From Aricia agestis (lineage: Eukaryota; Arthropoda; Insecta; Lepidoptera; Lycaenidae), in assembly GCF_905147365.1 (NCBI RefSeq), contig NC_056408.1, forward strand, positions 2,790,001-2,854,000: a DNA stretch of 64,000 nucleotides, read 5' to 3'. Numbering within the stretch: the stretch's first letter is position 1; each line of letters starts with the position of its first letter. Shown here one piece after another: positions 45,894 to 57,279 of this stretch. Position numbers and translations under genes: made by a program. Under the pieces are notes generated by a model. That model worked only from the letters and a program-made list of their open reading frames with translations. It did no database searches and was not told where the DNA came from.

Positions 45894-46904
45894 CTAGCTG
45901 TTGCCCGCGAGTTCGTCCGCGTGGACTTTAGTTTATAGTTGTTCCCAACGATATCAAAAGTTGTTCCCACTTCCCGTACATCGATTGATTCGTTTACGCG
46001 CAAATCAGAAGAGTATTTTGCGTGGGAACCGCAACTTTTTCCGGGACAAAAAACATTCCATGTCCCAGATTCAAATTAGTATCTTCAATCTTCATGCCAA
46101 ATTTCATCAAAATAGATTAAATAGTTTAGGCGAGAATCATAGAAGTTCATTGTGCGGGAACCGTATATTTTCAGGGATAAAAAGTATCCCTTGTTGTCCT
46201 TTCCCGAGACTGAAAGTATTGCCATACTAAATTTCATCAAAATAGATTGAATAGTTTAGGTGATAATCATAAAAGTGTATTGTGCGGGAACCGTACATTT
46301 TCCGGGACAAAATTAGTATTCCTTGTCCTTTCCCGAGACTCAAAATATCTCCATACCAAATTCCATCAAAATAGATTAAATAGTTTACGCGCAAATCATA
46401 AAAGTATATTATGCAGTAGCCGTACATTTTCCGGAACAAAATGTATCCTATGTTCTTTTTCGGGACTCAAAGTATCTTTATACCAAATTTCATCAAAATG
46501 GGTCCAGCCGTATATGCGTGATGTCGTGACCACGCGAAATATAACGTTCCACGCAGCTTCGTCCGCGTAAATTAGATATTTTACAGACAAATTAGTCCAC
46601 AAAAAATTTCCTATGATCGTTCACGTGGTCTACTTCTTATTTGTGCCAAATAACAGAAAAATTGCTCTAGTAGTTTGTGAGATTAGCCCTTTCAAATAAT
46701 TTCCCCCGATTTTTCCACATTTTCCTCTATTTCTTTGATCCTATTAGTCTTAGCGTGATAAAATATAGCCTACAGCCTTCCTCGATAAATGGGCTATCTA
46801 ACACTGAAATAATTTTTCAAATCGGACCAGTAGTTCCTGAGATTAGCGCGTTCAAACAAACAAACAAACAAACAAACTCTTACCAATTATAACATTAGTA
46901 TAGA
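45894..46904 (-). mobile_element. Non-autonomous Helitron of 1.0 kb with an internal tandem array
   Basis: On the - strand it starts A|TCTATACTAATGTTATAATT with a (TTTG)n run and ends 'gacgaactcgcgggcaacagCTAG'|T. The interior (46022-46535) holds four tandem units of about 128 bp, each with 'gggaaccg', 'tttcccgagact'-like and 'atcaaaatagattaaatagt'-like landmarks. No protein is encoded. Confidence 0.82.
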
Positions 46905-47490
46905 TAGATAACTAAAGCTTTCAGCCAGCCTTTCCCAAAGTGGGCGATAACGCTCCCTTGTGGGCGCTGAAGGTCTGAACTCTGAAGGGAGGAACCCACA
47001 AACAAATGGGGTGATTTATTTCATCAGGATGCATTTTAAATTGAAACAATGGGGGCGCTAGAATACAATTTGTTCTTAAAGTGGGCGGTAGACAAAATAA
47101 GTTTGGGGACCTCTGCTTTAAACCATTAAAGGCTTTATAGGTGTGAGCAATGAGCATGTCGCCCTATTCCTCTGTGTTTACTATATTTAACCCCTTACCT
47201 TTCCTAATAATTAAGTGCTAATGATTATGAATTAAACTATAAATAATGTTACAAACATGTTTATATAATATGTAATAACATTTTCATGTGAATCAAAACA
47301 GCGTAAAAACCCAAAGAGTTACGCACGTGGCGTGCAAATGTTCCTTACGTGCTTTGAATAATATAGAGGTAATATTATGTTCATTGTTAATTACCAAAAT
47401 AATAATATTAATACCTAGAATAAAATAAACACCTTATTTTTAAACAATAGTGGGACTGCTTCTTTAAAATTCGTTTATTTGCTCCAAAAT
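46905..47490. other. Intergenic, nothing recognised
   Basis: No supported gene. 46921-47110 ('gtgggcg' motifs) looks like a diverged repeat. Confidence 0.4.
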
Positions 47491-47491
47491 A

Positions 47492-47665
47492 GGGTAATAG
47501 GGGAGGGTAGGGAAGGGAATAGGGTAGGGCATTGGGCCTCCGGTAAACTCACTCACTCGGCGAAACACAGCGCAAGCGCTGTTTCACGCCGGTTTTCTGT
47601 GAGAACGTGGTATTTCTCCGGTCGAGCCGGCCCATTCGTGCTGAAGCATGGCTCTCCTACGTATG
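47492..47665 (-). repeat. SINE-like interspersed repeat, copy 4
   Basis: 'ctccggtaaactcactcact', 'cagcgcaagcgctgtttcac' and 'cggcccattcgtgctgaagc'. The 3' part is missing. Confidence 0.75.
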
Positions 47666-47804
47666 AAATTTATAGCAGCTTTACATAATATTCCAGTCCA
47701 GTTGCTACTAAAATAACATTATTGGGAATTCCAGTGCCCGTTTACGTTATTCCAGTAGCAGCCAGCGCTGAATTGGATCACTGGAATGGAATAATATACT
47801 TATA

Positions 47805-47985
47805 ATATACTTCCCTTCTCCTATCTTCTTCTGATTAAATTCGTTGCGGGTCCTAAGACAGCTTTAGCTCGGGCTCCCTGAGATTATATCAAAGGGTTTT
47901 CGTGTTGGATACCGCTGTCGACCCTGGCGACACAGGAGATACAGTGATGGGAATATGTGGTGGGCCAAAACCCGTTAACAAAATG
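47805..47985 (+). repeat. Dispersed repeat, pair of 32845-33045
   Basis: Shares 'ttcgttgcgggtcctaagac', 'tatcaaagggttttcgtg' and 'gcgacacaggagatacagtg' with the other copy. Confidence 0.75.
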
Positions 47986-48142
47986 GAATGATGGCTTAAT
48001 GTAAACCTGCAATTATCGGTGCCCTCTACGTGCGAGCTGCATAATCTTTTCATCTGCTCATATTTTCAATCGCAACGTTACTGTGGTAGTTGATTGCATT
48101 TTGCGCCTTTTAAATGAACGCCTTATGAAAAACTAAAAGCAA

Positions 48143-48316
48143 TTACTTATTCAATTCACTTTGATAATAAAATAAGTAGTAATTTATTTGCTGTGGTGCG
48201 GAAGGCTGAAAACGGAAATTAGTGCTGACTTGTAAAGTTAATTGTGTGTAAAAGTCCATGAGCTGATCCATCTTCAAGTTCACCTCTTTTCGCTTGTTGT
48301 CTATTTCCAAACTCTG
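48143..48316 (-). CDS. Candidate terminal exon of an unknown gene
   Basis: On the - strand a polypyrimidine acceptor ('tttattttgttcaacag') is followed in phase 0 by QSLEIDNKRKEVNLKMDQLM, then DFYTQLTLQ, and ends FYYQSELNK-stop (48143-48145). The heptad-like charged start suggests a coiled coil. Composition is protein-like and unlike the AT-rich flanks. The preceding exon was not found; 48485-48610 upstream is GC-rich but looks like a LINE 3' end. I do not recognise the family. Confidence 0.45.
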   Translation of the reverse strand, partial: QSLEIDNKRKEVNLKMDQLMDFYTQLTLQVSTNFRFQPSAPQQINYYLFYYQSELNK

Positions 48317-48484
48317 CTGTTGAACAAAATAAAACAAAACTAAATACAAGTGACAACTTGCTCACTAATTCAGATGATGGAATAACATTAGAAAAAACCT
48401 GAGAATAATCCCAGGTCACTTTCTTTACTTATCAGAACGACAAATGAAATGAAAACTCTTTAATTGGCTAATAATTAACCTTTT

Positions 48485-48605
48485 TAGAACGCGGCGGTAG
48501 GCCTCATGCAGAGTGTAGATGACACACATGAGGCCTCGCCGCGCGCCCCGCGCCGCGTCGGTCCGCGAACTAACCCGGCGACAAGAATCGCCGTAAGAAA
48601 CTGGA
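48485..48605. repeat. GC-rich hairpin region with LINE-tail similarity
   Basis: 'gtaggcctcatg' is mirrored by 'catgaggcctcgccgc'. The following 'ggcgacaagaatcgccgtaa' relates in reverse to 22682-22745. Confidence 0.5.
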
Positions 48606-48694
48606 AGAAGCGTAATTTATTTTAATTTAATTAAAAATATTAAATTATAAATATAACTGAGTATTTTGTGAACATTTCAAGTGACTACCTGTTG

Positions 48695-49134
48695 CCATTA
48701 TTGACAACGAGCAAAAAGAAGCAAAAAAAAAAAAACGTTTGCTGTATGGGAGCCCCCCTTAAATATTTAATTTATTTTGTTTTTAGTATTTGATGTTATA
48801 GCGGCAACAGTATACATCTAATATATAAAATTCTCGTGTCACAGTTTTTGTTGCCATACTCCTCCGAAACGGCTTGACCGATTTTGATGAAATTTTGTGA
48901 GCATATTGAGTAGGTCTGAGAATCGGCCAATATCTATTTTTCATACCAAACAAAAAATATATATGGCAAAACAACGATTGCCGGGACATCTAGTGATTAT
49001 GTATATCTGTTGCCGTGAAAATTTCAACTCTAGCTATTACCGTTCTTGAGTTACAGCTTGGAGACAGACGGACAGACAACGAAGTCTTAGTGAGTGACCC
49101 TTTGTAGGGTTTTTACTCTTTTGGTACGGAACTC
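48695..49134 (-). repeat. 'GGTTCCGTAC' element, split by a Helitron
   Basis: 'gtatgggagccccccttaaa', 'tatagcggcaacag', then after the Helitron 'tatctgttgccgtgaaaatt' and 'ggagacagacggacagacaa'. Ends 'ggtacggaac'. Confidence 0.7.
48817..48993 (+). mobile_element. 177-bp Helitron inserted in the 'GGTTCCGTAC' element
   Basis: Starts A|TCTAATATATAAAATTCTCG and ends 'gattgccgggacatCTAG'|T. The surrounding element resumes directly on the other side. Confidence 0.8.
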
Positions 49135-49139
49135 GACAA

Positions 49140-50590
49140 AGTGTTACAATAACAATAAAATAAATAAAGATTGTAAAAATGTGTAAATGTAGGTAATGAT
49201 TTTAGCGCACGGAGCTCTCGTTCGTCATCACTTTGCTAATCATTCTTAAGGCTAAGACTAACCCTAAAGTGTCGATTTTATAATTCATTTTTAAACTTGA
49301 AAATAAGCTCCGAATTATTTCATTTTCTAAAATTAGATACTACATTATACTTCCGAGAATTCGATCTGAGCAAAAACACGATATCTTAAAATTTTCCCTA
49401 TAGAAAAGATGCATCTAATTTTCACGAATTTTTCATTTATTGCCATAACCGTGCATTGAACTAAGTTAATATTTTAACACATTGTATAAAATTCTATCAT
49501 TGAGTGATCGACCTAGCGGATTTTTAAAGTGTTATATATTTATCAAGTTATTGAGAAAAAACTAATTTGACGATGAATCCGCATCGTTCTTTTCACCTGG
49601 CATATGTATGAGCGTGAGTGTGAAGAGAGAAGGACGATGTTTGATTTTTGGGGTTAGTCGCGCCCTCTTAAATTAACGACTTGCTGTTGTATCATTTTCC
49701 TCAATGCATTGGTCAATTATGGTTGTTTTGTATTCGCGAACAATGTTCTGGTGGGCAAATATCAATCATTCCATCAAAATGATTGTCGCGTCTGCATTGT
49801 ACTTTGTATTTGTAACGCACAATTGACTGAATGGCCAAACAAGCGATTACTTAATCAAAGGAATAAGCAGTAAGTACAATGTCAAGGGGCTGAACGTAAC
49901 AAAATATCTAAAGAGCAAAGATGGACGGAGTACCACAAAATTATTTTCCTTTTGATCCGGAAATATATATTATTAAAGTGTGGCACGTTATATTGTTAGA
50001 TAATTTTTAAAATCATCCCGTCTTAGCATCCATTCTGAAAATATAACAATTCCCTTAGAGTATCGTTTGTTAAATTAGTATTAAATAATTTTAAGTTCCT
50101 ATGATCCCTGGATCCTAGCTATAAATTGTGTTAGGTTGCCTGGTTGCCTGTGATAAGTATCTGTATTAGGCTAGGTGAATTTTTCTCACCGTTTTCGGGC
50201 GTCCATCTAATTTCCAGAAAATCCAACGTTAAAAAATGTTGGCTAATGTTAGAGTTCTATTGTTATTTTTTGTAGAATTTTAAATTCACACCGTATTCTA
50301 AGTAACATTTTTTTGTATATTTTTACAGATTTTATTTAGAAGTCAAAGTAACTTGATTTCAATATGTATAATAACATTATGTAGAGTTTGCATGTGTACT
50401 AGTTGTTTTTGCTCAATGAGTGTTACTAGCATAACCGGTTTTGCTTAAGTACCTAAGTGGTATAAGTACTGAGATGTAATTCCGTAGAGTTTTGTTGTTG
50501 GAGGAACGTAAAAGGTGTTTTTCTTTTATATTTGGAAGAAATATCTCTTGTTTTGAACGATAACTTAATATCTATTATGTTTTATTATAT
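49140..50590. other. Intergenic, nothing firm
   Basis: A short frame at 49921 (agATGGacg, MDGVPQNYFPFDPEIY) is the only coding-like text, and it lacks a convincing donor. The rest is AT-rich. Confidence 0.4.
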
Positions 50591-50596
50591 TATTTT

Positions 50597-50637
50597 CTTG
50601 TTATTACAACATAATAATATTATGTTGTAATAACAAG
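50597..50637. repeat. Perfect hairpin, 19-bp arms, 3-nt loop
   Basis: 'cttgttattacaacataat' and its exact complement, separated by aat. Confidence 0.95.
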
Positions 50638-50960
50638 ATGTATGTTCAATGTTTAGGTAGCCTTCCTTATAGTCATGATACCCATTTTGAATAAACCGAT
50701 ATTTTATTATTTATTTATTTTATTTTATATATTGATATTCTTATTTCTGTCTGTTCTGAAGAACTGATGATTTCTACAATAATAACAGTAGTTTGGTAGT
50801 TGGTAATCTAGACGGTCGTTGCGTGTACTCTGTCATTTGTAATCACTTTTCACTGTATCAAGTTGCTTGTTCATCTTAATGCAAACATACTCGTACTGAG
50901 GTTCAGGGCTGCCGCTGTCGCATTTTTTTGCTAGTAGTAATTTTTGGTAGATCCTGGTAA

Positions 50961-51137
50961 GGGCCCTTCCACACGACGTTTTTTTTTCGCGCTGTCGACG
51001 CGCGTTTCTGATGCGCGCGTCACCTGCGCGTTTTTATCGCGTTTTGGCAGATATTACACGTTTTTTTGATGCAAATAAAACACGCGTTTGTTGTATCGAA
51101 ACAAACGGGCGTAAAAAAAACGTCGTGTGAAAGGACC
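50961..51137. mobile_element. PIF/Harbinger-like MITE
   Basis: Ends GGGCCCTTCCACACGACG and CGTCGTGTGAAAGGACC, with TAA on both sides (50958-50960, 51138-51140). The interior has CGCG-rich palindromes (gacgcgcg...cgcgcgtc). About 177 bp. Confidence 0.75.
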
Positions 51138-51467
51138 TAAAATCAATCTTAGCGGTGTAAGATATTTCATACCTCTATTCTAATATTTCCTCCATGAAAA
51201 TCTACCTATCACCTCTATGCTTGTATCACCCGATATGAACCGATTTCGCTAAGCTTTGTATGAATATAATATTATGTGTCACGGGAAAGGAGAATAATTT
51301 TTATTGCCAAAAAATGTACGGTTCCCGCTCTATGTGCAAAGTTACTGCGTGTGGGTATATGCGTGGAGGCCGCAAAGAATGATCTTCCGACCGAGCGAGG
51401 TGTTATGCTCGGTCAGGCCGGAGCCCACGTGATTGATGATTTCTTTCAGCTGTCGTATGTATTATGT

Positions 51468-52136
51468 CGCAGGCATCGCAGCCAACTGCTTAAAATATCC
51501 GTTCAATGAAACAGCTAGCCCTTTGACTGAACAACGCCATTCAATCACACGGATATACTTACGTCGTTTAGCCGACTTGTTGACTGCAACGTTCAATACT
51601 ACAGCTAGACGACACTTAGCCAACTGGTTAAATTGCAAAGAGTATAGGAAAACTTTGTGTAATTTCTTGGAAGATTCTATTGCAATAAATACCTTGGTGA
51701 TGGATTTCACAATCCCATAATTTCTCTTGGAATATTGGTTTCAATTTTGATTCACTCATATGTGCCACCATAATTTCTGTCTCTTTCTTTCTTTACTTTC
51801 TTTCCGAAAAATATCTTGAAACTACAACTAACACCGGCTAGTTGACGCCATATTGTAAACCAAATTGTAAACAAAACGCACCTAAAAATGTTATCTAGCC
51901 CTTAAGATTGTTTAAGTGAGGAAAAATAAAGCATTATTATTATTATTATTACCTAGCGCCGCAATGGTGAGCACTGAACTAATTCAATTAGACGGCGGCT
52001 TTTGAATCAGCTGTAGTGTTGAACGTTTTGAGCGACTGAAATATTCAATTAAAAATTTAGATGTGTAATTGAATGGCGTTGTTCAGTCAAAGAGCTAGCT
52101 GTTTCATTGAATGGCTATTTTAACCAGTTACCTGCG
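51468..52136. mobile_element. Foldback element with about 130-bp inverted arms
   Basis: 'ttcaatgaaacagctagccc', 'tgactgaacaacgccattca' and 'caacgttcaatactacagct' on the left are mirrored at 52000-52136, ending 'ttaaccagttacctgcg'. The terminal motif CGCAGGTAACTGGTTAAAAT is partly present at the left. About 670 bp, no coding capacity. A further 'tagccaactggttaaattgc' at about 51617 repeats the terminus internally. Confidence 0.75.
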
Positions 52137-52462
52137 ATATATATACTAACGCACTTAGAAAACTTCGATAGCGCGAATCAGGAATATTAGGCTAATAATT
52201 ATTGTGGTTACCGCCACACTGCGCAATTCTATGTTCTGCTCAATACAATATTATCTTAATTGACGCATCCCTACGTATTCTATGCTTTGTTCACATGCAC
52301 TCCCTATAAAGAAGTTAGCCGTACAAAGACATAAGTTGATACTCTGTCGAAATAAAGTCAATATACATTTAAGCGATAAGTAATGAATGTAAATCTGTTC
52401 GGATTTGTTTGTGAAACTGGTTGGTGGTGAGTGGTGGCCCTACCGCGTGGCCTTACCCAGTC

Positions 52463-52564
52463 AGTCGGTTTCGCTTCGCCGCCTGTGTCGCGGTCTACGC
52501 TCGCTGTTACAACTTCTGTTTACGTTGTGTCCATGACAAATTAATTGAGATTTGTGATAAAAAT
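52463..52564 (+). other. Candidate 5' noncoding exon
   Basis: Initiator-like agTCAGTCGG at 52459-52468 opens a GC-richer stretch ending in a donor (aaaaat|GTAAGTAAAG). No TATA box is evident, and the ATG frames inside are short. It could be a leader exon for a gene to the right. Confidence 0.3.
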
Positions 52565-52973
52565 GTAAGTAAAGTGTTAAACTATGCGTATGCTGATTTA
52601 GAAAAAAATATTTCGAAGTGTTCTGAATGAAGTAAGCGTTGGAATGTTCAGTGTTTACATTGAAATCGTAAAATGAAAGTGGTAGCGTTGAATGCCTGAT
52701 TAACGTAGATACGACTGCCATATTATCATAATGTTACAAGGAACCTGCCTCAGGCTGTTTTGTTTTCTGTGGAATCAGCAAAAGTTCTCTGAAAGATTAT
52801 TCTAATTTAAAGTTGTTGAGTATCGTCTAAACAACCTCAAAGTTGGTCAATTAATTCTTAGTTTAACATGAAAAATACCAAGAATTAATCAACCAAGTAA
52901 CATTAAATCGAGATTAGCATTTTTCTAGTTTTTCCCAGTATTATAGCCATTAAGTATATTTAGGCACATTTAA

Positions 52974-54147
52974 CACTAGAAAGACCGGAGCGGTCAAATG
53001 ACCGCATTTTCGTTTTTAATTTGCGATATTTTTGGTACCGTTGCGTGAAATTCGTCTTCCTCTCGTGAGATTTAATAATTTTCGATTGTTTAAATTGAGA
53101 TAACGTGTTTTAATGATTGCTCAATAATTATAAGTTTTAAATAATAACCTACCTAGAAAGACCGCAGCGGTCAATTGACCGCTTGAATAAAATTTCAAAA
53201 GAAAGTGGGTTATCCTTGCAATTTTTATTTTTCTTTCAATTTTTTTATCATTATTATGTTTTGTTTGTGTATTGTATTTGAAATTTGACTTAAAATTTAT
53301 AAAGAACTCGACTGAAATAGACTTGTCAATGATTCATAGGACAAAAGTGGGATAAATACTTTTATTTACATAAATGGTCTGAAATTTCACATTTTTATAT
53401 GTAAAAATAATGGCAGTATATTTACGAATATAGTATGTGCACAAATAAATTGTAACGTATTTCAAGTTTTTTGCCTAATGAAACCCTGTTTTTTGAAAAT
53501 TATCAACGGTATTACAAAAATCTATGTCAATTTTCATAGTATTGCTGCCTGAGTTGACCTCACACAGCCAGGGTTTATTAGTAGTTCGAATTTCAATAAA
53601 ATATTTATGCTGAGTTAATTTTATTTTTTGTTTTACCTACATAAACGAAGCAAATAACAAACTAAAGGTTACGAATTGTAGTTCTATGAAAATATGATAA
53701 AAATTGTTATATTTATGCTAATTTTAAGTATATTTCATTTCTAAAGCATATTTTTTGTACTTTTTTAGCTTTAGTGATAAAAGGTTTTTATATACCAAAA
53801 ATACGACACGAAAAAATAATAGCTTTGTCCTCCATTTTCATCAAGATGTTCATGGCTTCTAGACGTGAATTACTGAACATAAGAGTAACTTTACCATTCT
53901 ATTGCTAAAATGAGAAAACATTAGCAGGTAGACCTGCTACTGATATAATAATATTAAAATGCTTTTTTAAATAATTTTCTTGAATATTTGTTCTATAATT
54001 TAATTTAGTTACATTTATAAATAATTACATGATCAATAAAATGCAAAAACAAAATAGCAAGACACACAAAAAAATGTAAAACCTACGATGGGTCATTTGA
54101 CCGCTCTTGGTCTTTCTAGGAAGTTCAGAATTCCGGTCTTTCTAGTG
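52974..54147. mobile_element. piggyBac-type non-autonomous element, 1174 bp
   Basis: TTAA target duplications (52970-52973, 54148-54151) enclose termini CACTAGAAAGACCG and CGGTCTTTCTAGTG, close to the CCCTAGAAAGATA termini of piggyBac. The motif 'agcggtcaaatgaccgc' recurs inside both ends (52990, 53165 and 54090 regions), giving subterminal repeats next to extra 'ctagaaagaccg' copies. The AT-rich centre has no transposase frame. Confidence 0.9.
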
Positions 54148-54151
54148 TTAA

Positions 54152-55020
54152 ACCAGTTTTTGTAATTACTCTAGCAGAGTAGGATTTAAATTGCGCATAA
54201 AGTGACCATATTTTATAGCATGTTTATCGTCATATTCGCAAAATTTTAAAATTTTCGTAGATTGTAACTTTTTAAGTAGTTTTCTAATTAACTCCTTTTT
54301 GAAGGGCATAGATAATAGATATTATCTTACTTTGTTACCAAAATATTTACATTAACCTCTGATGAATCGATTTGTGACACGTAAACTCTATTCACAAACT
54401 CTACAGTAAAATGGACATCCACAGTTTTAATTCAGCATGACATCAAATGAATTAGTCCCTAGATTGTTACCTGAAATATATCCTTAGGCCGCCAGAATTA
54501 TGTTGTAATTATTTTTGAAATGTTTTTTTTAATATTATAACAATCGTGGAAAACCTTAATTTTTTCGCAATAAGTAGCCTATTTCTTTACTCTATTTGTT
54601 CAAAAAGTGTATTTTGAATAAAAAGATATTTCATTTAATTTTTATTCTATTTATTCTATATAATCTGTGTCTAATAACTCTAATTATATTAAAATTAGTC
54701 ATTACATGTAGTACGTGTGATAAGCGCAAAGAAACAAAATCTTGGGCTTTTTAATAAAGGTACTTATTGATTTCGTGGAATGCAATATTATGGTAATTTT
54801 GTAGAGTTCAATAAAATGTATATTATTATTATAACTCCTTATCACTAGCGTTATCTTTGTCCTTGGCAACGAATGTAGTTGCCCAACCCCAGTGAAATAG
54901 TTCAAAAATGTCGACACCGAACGATTATTGTGACATTCCCCAACATACAGTCATTGACCACTATTGTAAACGAAAACAAATAACAGCTGATCAAATAAGG
55001 GTTTTTACCCGTTTAAGAAA
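54152..55020. other. Intergenic, nothing recognised
   Basis: AT-rich. No supported gene. Confidence 0.45.
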
Positions 55021-55021
55021 A

Positions 55022-55381
55022 TATAATAATAATAGCTCCCACACCGGTTTCGGTCACGGTGGCCGGTTTCATTGAAACTAGGCCAGCTACGCAGGAGTAA
55101 TTTAATAGTGTCCAAGTGTGTGCGCAGTACACAAGAGCACTCTCTATTCCTTTACTCTCATAACCCAGTGGGACGGAAGACCGACACGACTGGCGAGAGA
55201 TCAGGCGCAGGACCGACTTTTTACATGCCCATCCGACGCATGGATCATCTTACTTGTCAGACAATCAGGTCAGCCTGCATCGTCCTAACCAAACTTGGAA
55301 ATTACATGTTTCCAACGCGGGAATCGAACCCACGACCTCCGAGTCAAGAGCCGTGCTCTAAACCACTAAACCACGGAGGCG
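55022..55381 (-). repeat. tRNA-headed SINE, copy 3 (full length)
   Basis: Reverse orientation of 24331-24690, including the head: box B as 'ggaatcgaaccc' at 55319 and box A region 'ccactaaaccacgga' at 55364. The ATT tail lies at 55023-55032. Confidence 0.85.
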
Positions 55382-55389
55382 TTATAGAA

Positions 55390-56450
55390 AATATATATCG
55401 GTCATAAATCATAATATTACTAAGTACATGTTTTATAATGTTTCTATGCGTTAAGAATTTGAGGCTCCAAACTTTCTGCTATAAAATAAGGAATTCAGTT
55501 TTTCAACTTTGACGTACAATGTAGATTTGCAGATTTTTATTTACTCCAAAAAAGAAGATATTAATTACTAATTTTGTACCCGTCGATTTCTTATTACTAG
55601 TTTACGTACCTAATATGAGGTTAAATGCTATGATTTATGAACAACCTAAGTTGTTACCTTTTAATGCAACATCTATAGAATGCTGTTGGTCAAAACAATG
55701 TCTAATTACCAATGAAAATGATAGAACTTAACATGGTACTTATAAGATGGTCAACCAACGTCAATGATAGAACTTAACATGATACTTATGATAAGATGGT
55801 CAAACACACCAGGCCCTATGTCAGCCAGGAGTCAGGACCCTTTTTCGGCGATAACATAAGAGTTACTTATTCAATACCGAATTCGAAGTAAATATAAGAA
55901 ATATTTTGTAATCGTGGAAACTACATCAAAGTAACCATTCGTAAAATCACACTTTTGAGGAAAATCTACACTTAAACAAAAGTCATTAAATAAATTGATT
56001 GGTCCTTAAATTATTTATTGTTGTACGTTCTTCTCATCATGCTATTGAATATTGATCTTGTAAAGGCTATAATATGTTACGGTTTCAAAGAGCTATAAAA
56101 TAAGTTCTTTTGCATCAGTTGTGGATAATTTATTCAGTATTTTCAGAGCGAAGTAACCACTCTTCAAATACTGTAGTGCCTGGGACAAGATTTTCAATGT
56201 CCTTATGGTTGACATGGGCCATAAATGTGCACTTGGAAATCCATCCCATCAGTTGTGTTTGCATTATACGGCTTTCATTTGACTTAAGACGTATTGAATA
56301 GGTTGTGTACAACTTTTTTCGTCTAACCTAACCTACCCAGGAGTATGTGGGTCTGTGAAGCGCCCGAGAGATGGTGGTAAGAGCTTCTAGCCCTCTACCC
56401 ACCAAAAACTCGGCAGTACTTAACTAGGTACGCTTTGGGAGGGCCGGGGG
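55390..56450. other. Intergenic, nothing recognised
   Basis: A short local duplication 'aatgatagaacttaacatg' (55718 and 55763) was the only pattern noted. Confidence 0.45.
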
Positions 56451-56632
56451 GTCGCTTGAGCACAGGGCTTGTACCATGAAACTGTCTTGTGACTCAAACA
56501 ATCGGACGAGAATGCCGCGTCCTACTGTAACAAACGTGAAATGACGTTATTAGAGCAGGACGCGGCATTCTTGTCCGACTGTTTGAGTCTAAAACAGTTT
56601 CGTAGCTGTAGGCCTACAGGCTCAAGCGGAGC
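56451..56632. repeat. Inverted repeat, about 46-bp inner arms plus outer match
   Basis: 'agaatgccgcgtcct' with 'gaaactgt' outward (56478-56523) is mirrored at 56557-56601 with 3-4 mismatches. Farther out 'cgcttgagc' is mirrored by 'gctcaagcg'. Confidence 0.85.
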
Positions 56633-56634
56633 CG

Positions 56635-57078
56635 TACCTACAGAGCTTACCTTTAAGTGTTATGAAAGATAAGGGTATACAAATTTAGATCTTTAGAAAG
56701 CATCTTAGTATCTTAATAAAGTGGATGGCAAAAAAGTTCGTATTTGGTTTTTAGTATTTCAAGTAATTATTACATCACATTTAATCCATATTATCATGAT
56801 TAGATTAAAATCTTTTATCTGAAATAGGTACCAATTCGTTATCAGAAACGCCGATATCTTCATATTTCTATTTCGTCTTTCAATAAGAGTATCGTTTTAT
56901 CATTGTGTTATTTAATATTACGGTATGTACTATGTATATTCGTCATCTGTTACCATAATATTAGTTAGGACACACGAATACGTCGTCTTCAGTGTCGTTT
57001 ATTGATAGTGAATTTTGTGTAGAGTTGGGAAAAACTAGGCTACCTATCAGGTGTTTCAAATTGTTTTACCTCTGATCA
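56635..57078. other. Intergenic, nothing recognised
   Basis: No supported gene or repeat. Confidence 0.45.
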
Positions 57079-57080
57079 TA

Positions 57081-57273
57081 TACAGGGTATAACAAAACTA
57101 AGTGATAATAATTCTTAAGGGTTTGTAAGACTTGTCCATTATTTTGAGTTCACTGTGTTTTTTTGTAATTTTCCCATACAAAAGTTTAAAAAAGTTACTC
57201 TTTCAGCGCTGCTACTTTCACAGTGAACTCATTACAGGGGACTCATACACACCCTAATAATTTATCACTTCCG
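57081..57273. mobile_element. Palindromic MITE, 'acagggtgtaac' family
   Basis: 'tacagggtataacaaaacta' at the left, 'tttcagcgctgctactttca' and 'catacacaccctaa' at the right. The terminal 15 bp on the right is degraded. Confidence 0.7.
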
Positions 57274-57279
57274 TACCAG

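Noticed and set aside
49921..50010. Short frame MDGVPQNYFPFDPEIY
   Set aside because: Fair start context, but no convincing donor and a stop after 29 codons.
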